Origin: Chloroflexota bacterium
Lineage (GTDB): Bacteria > Chloroflexota > Dehalococcoidia > DSTF01 > JACRBR01
NCBI GenBank assembly: GCA_016213125.1
Contig: JACRBR010000264.1
Coordinates: forward strand, 1-17,514
DNA length: 17,514 bases
Direction: 5' to 3'
The notes under the pieces were generated by a model, which saw only the letters and a program-made list of their open reading frames with translations, made no database searches and was not told the origin of the DNA. The position numbers were made by a program, and so were the translations under genes. Numbering within the stretch: position 1 is the first letter of the stretch; each line of letters opens with the position of its first letter. Positions 1-6,297 of the stretch are shown piece after piece.

Positions 1-6
1 GAAGAA

Positions 7-26
7 GGCGGCCCACGTGGACCGCC
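7..26 (-). terminator. Hairpin terminator after the thiolase gene
   Basis: An inverted repeat with GGCGG/CCGCC outer arms and a CCACGTGG core forms an 8-bp stem with an ACGT loop. On the minus strand the single imperfect pair is a T-G wobble, and the stem is followed by TTCTTC, as expected for an intrinsic terminator of the gene ending at position 54. On the plus strand the same stem has a C-A mismatch but is followed by a T-rich stretch, so it might also act on transcription from the other side. Confidence 0.6.
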
Positions 27-53
27 CTCTCTATTTTCTCGCGGGTGCGTCGG

Positions 54-1226
54 CTACGCGCGCTCGAAGATCGTCGCGATGCCCTGGCCGCCACCGATGC
101 ACAGGCTGACGAGCCCGTACCTCGACTCCCGCCGCTGCATCTCGTACATCAACTTCACCGTGAGGATGGCGCCGGTCGCACCCAGCGGGTGGCCGAGGGC
201 GATGGCGCCGCCGTTGACGTTTGTCTTCTCCGTGTCGAGGTGCAGAGCGGTGCTGCAGGCGGCCGCGACGGAAGCGAACGCCTCGTTGAGCTCTACGAGG
301 TCGATCTGGTCGACGGTGAGGTTGGCCTTCTTGAGGACCTTCGTGATGGCGGAAATGGGGCCGCTGCCCATGATCCGCGGCTCGACACCGGCCTCGGCGC
401 GGGCGACGAGCTTCAGGCGGGGCTTCAGGCCAAGCTCGCGCGCCTTCGAGGCGGACATAACCACTACCGCGGCGGCGCCGTCGTTGATGCCGGAGGCGTT
501 GGCGGCGGTGACCATGCCGTCGGGCTTGAAGGCCGGCCGCAGCTTCGCCAGGGCCTCCATGCTGGTCTGGCGGGGGTGCTCATCCTTGTCGATCGTGACG
601 GTTTCCTTCCCCTGCTTCACTTCGACGGGGACGATCTCGTCCTTGAACCTTCCCGCAGCCACGGCGGCGGCAGCGCGCTCCTGCGAGCGCATGGCGTACT
701 CGTCCTGGGTCTGCCGGGAGACCTCGTACTGCTCGGCCAGGTTCTCGGCCGTGATGCCCATGTGGACCTTGTCGAAGGGGTCGCCGAGCAGATGCAGGAT
801 GCCGTCCTCGAGCGTGCCGTTGCCCATCCGGTAGCCGGCGCGGCCCTGGCGGACGTAGTAGGGCATCATCGTCATGTTCTCGGCGCCGCCGGCCACGACG
901 ATCTCGGCGTCGCCGGTCTCGATGTACCGCGCGGCGGTGTTGATAGCCTCCAGGCCGGAGCCGCAGATGCGGTTGACGGTGAGCGCGGGCGTCTCGACAG
1001 GCATGCCAGCCTTCACGGAGGCATAACGTGAGAGGTAGCCGTCCTCCATCACCTGGCCCACACAGCCCATGATGACGTGGTCGACCTGCTCCGGCTTCAG
1101 GCCCGCGCGGGCGACCGCCTCCTTGATGACGACGGCGCCGAGGTCGGACGCCGGCGTGTTGCTGTAACCGCCCTGGAACTTGCCGATGGCCGTGCGGGCG
1201 CCGCTGCCGATCACGATGTCTTCCAT
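54..1226 (-). CDS. Thiolase (acetyl-CoA acetyltransferase / 3-ketoacyl-CoA thiolase family)
   Basis: A 390-residue cytosolic thiolase, the usual length for the family, which either condenses two acetyl-CoA or cleaves 3-ketoacyl-CoA. The nucleophilic cysteine is Cys88 in NRICGSGLEA. The NEAF motif (Asn314), the GHPLGATGA motif (His346) and the second catalytic cysteine, Cys376 in CIGGGQG, are all present, so it should be active. The ATG start is preceded by GGAGA about 8 nt upstream, and a strong promoter lies at 1299-1327, so it seems to be transcribed on its own. A hairpin terminator follows. Whether it works in beta-oxidation or in acetoacetyl-CoA synthesis cannot be decided from the sequence; no other fatty-acid gene is adjacent. 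Confidence 0.95.
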   Translation of the reverse strand: MEDIVIGSGARTAIGKFQGGYSNTPASDLGAVVIKEAVARAGLKPEQVDHVIMGCVGQVMEDGYLSRYASVKAGMPVETPALTVNRICGSGLEAINTAARYIETGDAEIVVAGGAENMTMMPYYVRQGRAGYRMGNGTLEDGILHLLGDPFDKVHMGITAENLAEQYEVSRQTQDEYAMRSQERAAAAVAAGRFKDEIVPVEVKQGKETVTIDKDEHPRQTSMEALAKLRPAFKPDGMVTAANASGINDGAAAVVVMSASKARELGLKPRLKLVARAEAGVEPRIMGSGPISAITKVLKKANLTVDQIDLVELNEAFASVAAACSTALHLDTEKTNVNGGAIALGHPLGATGAILTVKLMYEMQRRESRYGLVSLCIGGGQGIATIFERA

Positions 1227-1298
1227 ATTTTGATCTCCACTCGCCAGAGCGGCGCGCTGGTGGCCGGGCGCGGCCCGTCTCGAAGGGGAAGTGGATCG

Positions 1299-1327
1299 AG
1301 TATAGGAACGCCGCCCCAGGCGGTCAA
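1299..1327 (-). promoter_or_regulatory. Promoter of the thiolase gene
   Basis: On the minus strand there is a -35 box TTGACC (1322-1327), a spacer of exactly 17 nt and a -10 box TATACT (1299-1304), about 70 nt upstream of the thiolase ATG. This is a near-consensus housekeeping sigma promoter in otherwise GC-rich DNA. It separates thiolase transcription from the upstream hibernation-factor gene. Confidence 0.7.
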
Positions 1328-1354
1328 TTCAGCCTAGCACCACCGTCAATCATG

Positions 1355-1370
1355 GTGGCCAGATGGCCAC
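1355..1370 (-). terminator. Hairpin after the hpf gene, possible terminator
   Basis: A perfect 7-bp inverted repeat GTGGCCA/TGGCCAC with a 2-nt centre lies 5 nt past the hpf stop codon. No T run follows on the minus strand, so it is a weak candidate for an intrinsic terminator. It may instead be an mRNA 3'-end stabiliser. Confidence 0.3.
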
Positions 1371-1375
1371 GAGCG

Positions 1376-1954
1376 CTACCCCCGGCGGGGGGAGAGCAGG
1401 CCGTGGTCGCCGTCGTCCCGCTTGTAGAGGACGGCGTAGTCGTCCGTCGCCTCGTCGAGGAAGAGATAGAAGTCGTGGCCCAGGAGGTCCATCTGGGCCA
1501 GGGCTTCCTCCTGGGAGATCGGCTTCGCGGTGAAGTGCTTCACCCGCACGATCTTGCCCAGCACATACTCTTCCTCCTCGTCGGGCTCCGGCGGCCCGGG
1601 CGGCGGGGCGCTGGCGTTGAGGGCGTCGGCGACCATCTCCTTCGCGGGCAGGTGGCGGTCGTGCAGGCGCTTCTTGTGGCGACGGGCCTGGCGCGAGAGC
1701 ACGTCGGCCGCCGCGTCGAGCGCCACGCGGGGGTCGGCGGCGCGCTCCTCGGCCCGGAGGACGGAGGAGCCGCTGCGCACGGTCACCTGAACGGCGTAAC
1801 GGTGGGCGGCGGCCCGGGTCTCCTCGTGCTCGACCTCGACGACCACGTCGTCGACACGGGGGAGCCAGCGCTCGAGCCGGGCCAGCCGCTCCGCGGCGTG
1901 GGGCTCGAAGTCGTCGAAGAGGGATGTGTGGTGGGTGCGAATGGTCAGGTTCAT
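1376..1954 (-). CDS. hpf: Long-form ribosome hibernation promoting factor (HPF/RaiA)
   Basis: A 192-residue protein with two parts. Residues 1-105 form the S30AE/RaiA beta-alpha-beta domain that sits in the decoding channel of idle 30S subunits, with a basic helix RQARRHKKRLH at about 88-98. After a proline/glutamate-rich linker (114-130) comes the C-terminal dimerisation domain (about 134-180), recognisable from VRVKHFTAKPIS and the LLGHDFYLFLDE stretch. Proteins with both parts dimerise ribosomes into inactive 100S particles in stationary phase. The length matches the long-form family. The ATG has no Shine-Dalgarno sequence, but a perfect TATAAT lies 5 nt upstream, suggesting a leaderless transcript. 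It stands alone, divergent from msrB. Confidence 0.95.
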   Translation of the reverse strand: MNLTIRTHHTSLFDDFEPHAAERLARLERWLPRVDDVVVEVEHEETRAAAHRYAVQVTVRSGSSVLRAEERAADPRVALDAAADVLSRQARRHKKRLHDRHLPAKEMVADALNASAPPPGPPEPDEEEEYVLGKIVRVKHFTAKPISQEEALAQMDLLGHDFYLFLDEATDDYAVLYKRDDGDHGLLSPRRG

Positions 1955-1959
1955 GCCCG

Positions 1960-1965
1960 ATTATA
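1960..1965 (-). promoter_or_regulatory. -10 box directly in front of hpf (leaderless mRNA predicted)
   Basis: A perfect TATAAT on the minus strand ends 5 nt before the hpf ATG, placing the transcription start at or next to the A of ATG. No clear -35 box is seen 17 nt upstream, and there is no Shine-Dalgarno sequence between the hexamer and the start. Confidence 0.5.
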
Positions 1966-2073
1966 GGCCGGGGCGGCGCAGGGCTACAGCCGCCGGTTTC
2001 CGGGGTTTAACAGCCAAACTCCCTGCTGTTGGGGCTTCCAGGCGCCTGCCTGCACACGGAGGGGCGGCATCGC

Positions 2074-2100
2074 TTGATGACCGGCGCCGTGCGCCATACT
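2074..2100 (+). promoter_or_regulatory. Candidate promoter of msrB
   Basis: TTGATG (2074-2079) and CATACT (2095-2100) lie 15 nt apart, slightly closer than ideal. They are about 35 nt upstream of the msrB start codon, which has its own ribosome binding site. The position is right but both boxes are imperfect. Confidence 0.35.
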
Positions 2101-2133
2101 GACAGTGGCTAGATACCCCGCAGGGAGGTCGTC

Positions 2134-2505
2134 ATGGAGCAGCCAAAACACAACGAGCTCACTCCCGAAGAGCGGTACGTCATCGAGGGTAAGGGGACGG
2201 AGCCCCCGTTCACCGGCGAGTACGACGACTTCTACCAGCCCGGCACCTACGTCTGCCGCCGTTGCAGCGCGCCGCTGTACCGCTCCGACGACAAGTTCGA
2301 CGCGCACTGCGGCTGGCCCGCCTTCGACGACGAGATCCCCGGTGCGGTCACTCGCCTCCCGGACCCCGACGGCCGGCGCATCGAGATCGAGTGCGCGAGC
2401 TGCGGCGGCCACCTGGGCCACGTCTTCCTGGGCGAGCACCTGACGGAGAAAGACACGCGCCACTGCGTGAACTCCCTCTCGATGAGGTTCGTACCGGTCG
2501 GATAG
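2134..2505 (+). CDS. msrB: Peptide-methionine (R)-S-oxide reductase MsrB
   Basis: A 123-residue cytosolic enzyme that reduces the R-epimer of methionine sulfoxide in proteins, using thioredoxin. Two CxxC pairs (Cys41/Cys44 in CRRC, Cys87/Cys90 in CASC) form the zinc site. The catalytic cysteine is Cys111 in RHCVNSLSMRF, and Cys59 in HCGWPAF is a candidate resolving cysteine. The GGHLGHVF motif of the family is present. The length fits a stand-alone MsrB with no MsrA fusion and no signal peptide. GGGAGG 5 nt before the ATG sets the start. It is divergent from hpf, and the methyltransferase follows about 60 nt downstream. Confidence 0.96.
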   Translation: MEQPKHNELTPEERYVIEGKGTEPPFTGEYDDFYQPGTYVCRRCSAPLYRSDDKFDAHCGWPAFDDEIPGAVTRLPDPDGRRIEIECASCGGHLGHVFLGEHLTEKDTRHCVNSLSMRFVPVG

Positions 2506-2552
2506 CGCTCGACCGCGGCCGTGTGGCCGTCGTTCAGGCCGGGCGGGCGATG

Positions 2553-2558
2553 TACAGT
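2553..2558 (+). promoter_or_regulatory. Candidate -10 box in front of the methyltransferase
   Basis: TACAGT lies 6 nt upstream of a GTG codon at 2565, with no Shine-Dalgarno sequence between, consistent with a leaderless transcript beginning at that GTG. The -35 region is weak. If real, it excludes the in-frame ATG at 2550 as the start for this transcript. Confidence 0.35.
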
Positions 2559-2564
2559 GGTCGC

Positions 2565-3194
2565 GTGAACGACACCGACACCCAATCGCGCGGCGGCCAT
2601 CGGTGGTTTGCGGCCGTGTACGACCGCCTGCAGAGCCGCGCGGAGCGCGGTCCGATGGGCCGCGCGCGCCGGGAGTTGCTGGCCGGCGTGCGTGGCGACG
2701 TGCTGGAGATCGGCGCGGGGACCGGCGCCAACTTCGAGCACTATCCGGCGGAAGCGCGGGTCGTAGCCCTGGAGCCGGACCCGCACATGCTGAAGCGCGC
2801 GCGTGCGCGGCTCGAGGCGCTGCAGCGCACGAACATCGAGATCCGGCTCGCCCCGGCGGAAACCCTCCCCGTAGAAGACGCCTCGTTCGACATCGTGGTC
2901 TCTACACTCGTGCTCTGCACCGTCAGCGATCCGGCACAGGCGCTGGCCGAAATACGTCGCGTGCTGCGACCGGGTGGGCGGCTGCTGTTCATCGAGCACG
3001 TGCGCGGGACGGGCGTGCTGGCGCGGTTCCACGACCTGATCCGGCCGGCGTGGTCGTGGGTGAGCGCGGGCTGCCAGATCAACCGCACGACGGAGCAGGC
3101 AATGCGCGATGCCGGCTTCGACGTGACGATCGAGCAACGCACGAAGGCGATGCCCATCCTGCCCGTCATCATCGGCACCGCCAGCCCCCGGTGA
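2565..3194 (+). CDS. Class I SAM-dependent methyltransferase (Methyltransf_11 / UbiE-like)
   Basis: A roughly 209-residue class I methyltransferase. Motif I is VLEIGAGTGANF (about 47-57). The acidic residue of motif II is in VVALEPD (about 66-72). LPVEDASFDIVVSTLVLCTV (101-120) covers the motif III/IV region, and LRPGGRLLFIEHV is motif V. It most resembles the phosphatidylethanolamine N-methyltransferase/UbiE-like small methyltransferases, but the substrate is not deducible. The start is chosen at GTG 2565 because a -10-like TACAGT sits 6 nt upstream; ATG 2550 in the same frame would add five residues. Its TGA stop overlaps an in-frame GTG (3191) of the following GNAT gene, so the two are probably co-expressed. 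Confidence 0.88.
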   Translation: MNDTDTQSRGGHRWFAAVYDRLQSRAERGPMGRARRELLAGVRGDVLEIGAGTGANFEHYPAEARVVALEPDPHMLKRARARLEALQRTNIEIRLAPAETLPVEDASFDIVVSTLVLCTVSDPAQALAEIRRVLRPGGRLLFIEHVRGTGVLARFHDLIRPAWSWVSAGCQINRTTEQAMRDAGFDVTIEQRTKAMPILPVIIGTASPR

Positions 3195-3205
3195 CCGCCC
3201 ACGGC

Positions 3206-3640
3206 ATGAACATGCGCATCGTTATCGTCAGCACGCCGCAGCAGCGCGACGACGCCTTCGCCGTCCGCATCGCCGTCTTCGTCGGCGAGCAGGGCATCTC
3301 TCGCGAGGACGAGCTCGACGAGCTGGACGCGACGGCGGTGCACTGCGTCGGCTATCTCGCCGGCAAGCCCGTCGCGGCGGGGCGACTCATTGTGAACGAC
3401 GGTTACGGCAAGATCGGCCGCATGGCCGTGCTCAGGGAGCATCGCGGCACCGGGCTGGGCGCGCGCGTGCTGGAGGCGCTGGAGCGCGAGGGCGCAGCGC
3501 AGGGGCTGGCGGAGTTCCGGCTCAGCGCGCAGCTCACCGCCCGCGGCTTCTACGACCGGCTGGGATACACGGCGGACGGCGACGTGTACGACGAGGTCGG
3601 CATCCCGCATATCGCGATGGTGAAAAGGACATCGGCCTAG
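3206..3640 (+). CDS. GNAT family N-acetyltransferase (YjcF/ElaA-like)
   Basis: About 144 residues forming a single GNAT fold. The N-terminal part, VFVGEQGISREDELDELD (25-42), is typical of the YjcF/ElaA-type subfamily. The acetyl-CoA pyrophosphate-binding motif A is in IGRMAVLREHRGTGLG (70-85), with the R-G-T-G-L-G loop intact. The acceptor substrate is unknown. Possible starts are ATG 3206 (used here), ATG 3212, or GTG 3191, which overlaps the methyltransferase stop by four bases; none has a strong ribosome binding site, and coupling to the upstream gene is likely. Its TAG stop overlaps the stop of the convergent DUF1566 gene, leaving no room for a terminator between them. Confidence 0.88.
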   Translation: MNMRIVIVSTPQQRDDAFAVRIAVFVGEQGISREDELDELDATAVHCVGYLAGKPVAAGRLIVNDGYGKIGRMAVLREHRGTGLGARVLEALEREGAAQGLAEFRLSAQLTARGFYDRLGYTADGDVYDEVGIPHIAMVKRTSA

Positions 3641-4699
3641 TTTCCGCTCGTCGAACCCCCGCGGACGCACCAGGCTCGCGCGCTGGAGGAGATCTTCGAC
3701 AGCTCCTCGGTGTCGGGTATAGAGAAGTCAACGTAATAGGCATTGGCCGAACTCGAAGTGCCTTCGGTCGAGCTCCAAAAGCGGACGCCCGCCACCGTGA
3801 ATGGATGCCCGGGAGGAAGCATGATGTCTGGGGCCGGAACGGAGGGATCGACGATGCTGCCGAGCTCCGCGGCCGTGGGCAGGCGCCATCCCTTTCGGCC
3901 CCCCACGGTCCTGACGAGGCAGTTATTGAACGCGCTGTCCCAGTCCCGTAGTGCCGCTGATGGATCCCGATCCCACACCAACCCGGTCTCGCGATCCAGC
4001 GCCCCGATGCCACCTAACACGCATTCGAATCGTGCCGAGTTACACGTGTCGCCGGCATTATCGGCCGCAAGTGTGCGCGTCCATGCGGGCTGCTCGTCGG
4101 GCCGATCGACGAAATAGCCGCCCCCGGGGCCCCGCACGCACCATGCGGCCGCGACCGAGAACGCGTCCGTCCCGTAGCGCGGCTTCGCTAGCTCTTCATA
4201 GAAGCCGCCGAACAGCGCGATCGTCTGCATCAGCTGGCCGTCCCCGCGGTTTGGCGTTGTGGTCCAGTAGGGGCCGCCGCTGACGTCTTGGAACGGGAGG
4301 CCGTCCGGAAGGTTGTCGTCGAGGGATTCATCGACGAGGGAGTAGAGCTCGTTGAGCGCCGGCAACCTCCAGCCGAGACGCCCCGCGTAAATGTTTGCAT
4401 TGCACGTGTCGCTGGCCGTGCCAAATGGGACGAAGCTCTCGACAGGGTTGCGTAGCCAGACCAGGCCCGTCTCGTGGTCCAACACGGCCTGATCCGACAT
4501 CACGCAGGTGAATCACTGCGAAGCGCACCCGCCGCTGGACGACAGCGTTTTCCCCCACGACGGCAACAGCTCGTCGAGCGTGCGCATGGTTGATCCCACG
4601 GGCCCCGGCGGATCGAGCGGGCCCGCGGTCGTCGCGCGCGCCAGGGCCAGGACAGCGAGCAGTGCGAGAGCGCCGGGCCCAGCCGAGCTTCTGGAGCAT
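3637..4699 (-). pseudogene. Exported two-repeat DUF1566 (Lcl C-terminal-like) protein, broken by a frameshift and a nonsense codon
   Basis: The open part (288 codons from GTG 4503) holds two DUF1566 repeats. Each has 'LD.ETGLVW' and 'GWRLP...EL' motifs and ends in 'WCVRG'. A strong start lies further upstream: GGGAGG at 4705-4710, then ATG at 4699. That frame begins MLQKLG and then loses sense, while the neighbouring frame encodes a clear signal-peptide core (ALALLAVLALARATTA). One extra base between about 4681 and 4699 joins the two. That frame runs on through the pre-repeat segment to a TGA at 4513-4515, inside CASQ*FTCV. The second repeat has CNSARFECV at the same place, so the stop replaces an arginine, consistent with CGA to TGA. 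Either this is a recent pseudogene or both lesions are sequence errors. The function of the family is unknown; it was probably an extracellular or envelope protein like its upstream neighbours. Confidence 0.8.
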
Positions 4700-4736
4700 G
4701 CTGGCCTCCCATCGAGCGAATAGCGGGGATGAGGCG

Positions 4737-4766
4737 ATACTACGATAGCAAGGAGGCGCGCGACAA
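4737..4766 (-). promoter_or_regulatory. Candidate promoter of the DUF1566 gene
   Basis: On the minus strand TTGTCG (4761-4766), an 18-nt spacer and TAGTAT (4737-4742) precede the ribosome binding site by about 26 nt. This would give the gene its own promoter rather than dependence on readthrough from the dockerin-like genes. Confidence 0.4.
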
Positions 4767-4768
4767 TA

Positions 4769-4781
4769 CGTCAATTTGACG
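4769..4781. promoter_or_regulatory. 13-bp palindrome CGTCAATTTGACG, candidate operator
   Basis: A perfect inverted repeat CGTCAA-T-TTGACG lies immediately upstream of the candidate -35 box of the DUF1566 gene and 18 nt past the stop of the dockerin-like gene. It is AT-richer than its surroundings and has no T run after it, so it looks more like a dimeric regulator site than a terminator. The binding protein is unknown. Confidence 0.35.
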
Positions 4782-4798
4782 CGGGTGCATCTGCCGCT

Positions 4799-6286
4799 CT
4801 ACGGACACATGCCGAAGAATTGCAGCATCAGCAGCTGGTCGCCGGAATTGATGGGACCGTCCTTGTTCAGGTCGTAGTTCGCCAGCTTGGCCGGCGGCGG
4901 CATGCGCAGGTACTCCTGCAGCAGGAGGAGCTGGTCGCCGGAGTTCACCTTCAGGTCGTTGTTCAGCGAGATCGCCTCGCAGCCGTCGGTACCGCCGTCG
5001 GTGTCCGTGTTGGCATTTCCCGGGTCGGATGCGTAGCCACGGAACTCCAGCCCGTCCTTCAGCCCGTCGTCATCGCTATCCATGTCCGCGTCGTTGGGAT
5101 CGAGCGCGTCCGGCAGGCCGTCGCTGTCCGCGTCCGGCCCGACGATGGCGGGCGGCCTGCTGGCCGGATCCGTTGGATCGGAGCCAAGGGCGCACTCCGC
5201 GCCGTCCGTCACGCGATCGCCGTCGGTGTCGAGCAGCACGGGGCTCGTGCCAGACATGCCCGGGGTGCACGGCGAGGGCCCACAGGGGCCAGGCGTGGGG
5301 CCCGGGCCGGGCGTTGGCGTGGGGCAGGGCACGACGAACTCGTCGGTGTCGGGCATGCCGTCGTTATCGTCGTCGGTGTCGCACTCGTCACCCGGGTAAT
5401 CAGAGTCCACGCGGTTGAGATCGTCTGGGTGCAACCCCTCGCCGCTGATGAAATCGGCGTCGCTGTTCTCCTGGAAGGGGTTGTAGCGAAGGGGACAGTT
5501 ATCGACGTAGTCCGTGATGCCATCGCCGTCGGCGTCAAAGATTGGCGTTGCGGTCGGCGTAGGCGTGAATGTCGGAGGGAACGTGGGCGGCGGCGGCAGG
5601 CCCCAGTCGACCGTGGCACCGAAGCAGGGCCCGGCCGTCTGGTTCACCGGATTGCAGCTCATCAGCTCGGTGCCGGTGTCGTCGAAGACGTTGACATCGG
5701 AGAGCGTGAACGATGCCGTCTGGAAGGGCCCGATGGGCCCGGAGCCGTTGTACAGGACCGAACCCAGTGTGACGTGGCCCGGTCCGTCAGGCAGGTTGAT
5801 GGCGCCGGGCGCGAACCCCGTCGAGCACGAAAGGAGGGACACGGAAACCGAGGGATTCGGGTCTTCATCCCGCGCGGGCGGTGGCGGCGTACAGCTCCAA
5901 CCGGGGCCCGCGACGGCCTGGTTGAAGTCGGGATTGGAGTCGAGGTTCGTATCAACCACAGTGGCCGGGTTGAACAGATCCTGGCGGCTGTTCGTCACGC
6001 GGAAATTGAAGGCGGCGATGTTGACAGGCGAGCCCGTCGAGTTACCGACCGTGACCCCCATCGAGAATCCGGACGCGAAGAAGGCGCAGAAGGTCTGCGT
6101 TCCCGCAGTCGCACTGTCGCAGTCCAGCGCCATGTGCACAGTGCCAGTGGTGTCGTTGGAGCCGTGGTACAGCTCGGCGGATGCACGCGAGTTCACACGG
6201 TTGTACGGCAGGCCGGTGATGGCGATAGCGAGGCCGGCGAAGACACCGGCGGCCACCAGGACGCCCAGGGTTCGCGCTCGCGGCAT
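4799..6286 (-). CDS. Exported protein with cohesin-like N-terminus, thrombospondin type 3 repeats and C-terminal dockerin-like duplex
   Basis: A 495-residue secreted or surface protein. Residues 1-25 are a signal peptide or anchor (MPRARTLGVLVAAGVF). Residues about 36-226 form a beta-rich domain with conserved ALDCD and SDVNVFDD motifs, vaguely cohesin-like. Residues 231-248 are a Pro/Thr linker, followed by Asp-rich calcium-binding TSP3 repeats (DADGDGITD, DTDDDNDGMPD, then DTDGDRVTD, DADSDGLPD, DSDDDGLKD at 352-411), with a second proline-rich linker at 322-340. The C-terminus carries two dockerin/EF-hand-like loops, NNDLKVNSGDQLL and DLNKDGPINSGDQLL. The ATG at 6286 is chosen because AGGAGGG lies 6 nt upstream; that site overlaps the stop of the upstream paralogue, so translation is coupled. 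The binding partner is unknown. Confidence 0.85.
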   Translation of the reverse strand: MPRARTLGVLVAAGVFAGLAIAITGLPYNRVNSRASAELYHGSNDTTGTVHMALDCDSATAGTQTFCAFFASGFSMGVTVGNSTGSPVNIAAFNFRVTNSRQDLFNPATVVDTNLDSNPDFNQAVAGPGWSCTPPPPARDEDPNPSVSVSLLSCSTGFAPGAINLPDGPGHVTLGSVLYNGSGPIGPFQTASFTLSDVNVFDDTGTELMSCNPVNQTAGPCFGATVDWGLPPPPTFPPTFTPTPTATPIFDADGDGITDYVDNCPLRYNPFQENSDADFISGEGLHPDDLNRVDSDYPGDECDTDDDNDGMPDTDEFVVPCPTPTPGPGPTPGPCGPSPCTPGMSGTSPVLLDTDGDRVTDGAECALGSDPTDPASRPPAIVGPDADSDGLPDALDPNDADMDSDDDGLKDGLEFRGYASDPGNANTDTDGGTDGCEAISLNNDLKVNSGDQLLLLQEYLRMPPPAKLANYDLNKDGPINSGDQLLMLQFFGMCP

Positions 6287-6297
6287 GTAGGTCCCTC

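Noticed and set aside
4513..4515. TGA in the DUF1566 gene as selenocysteine
   Set aside because: The aligned residue in the second repeat is arginine, the family is not a redox selenoprotein, and a frameshift is present in the same gene.
4799..6286. Cellulosome scaffold or enzyme
   Set aside because: The C-terminal loops are dockerin-like, but no glycosidase, S-layer anchoring module or multiple cohesin array is present in either protein or nearby.
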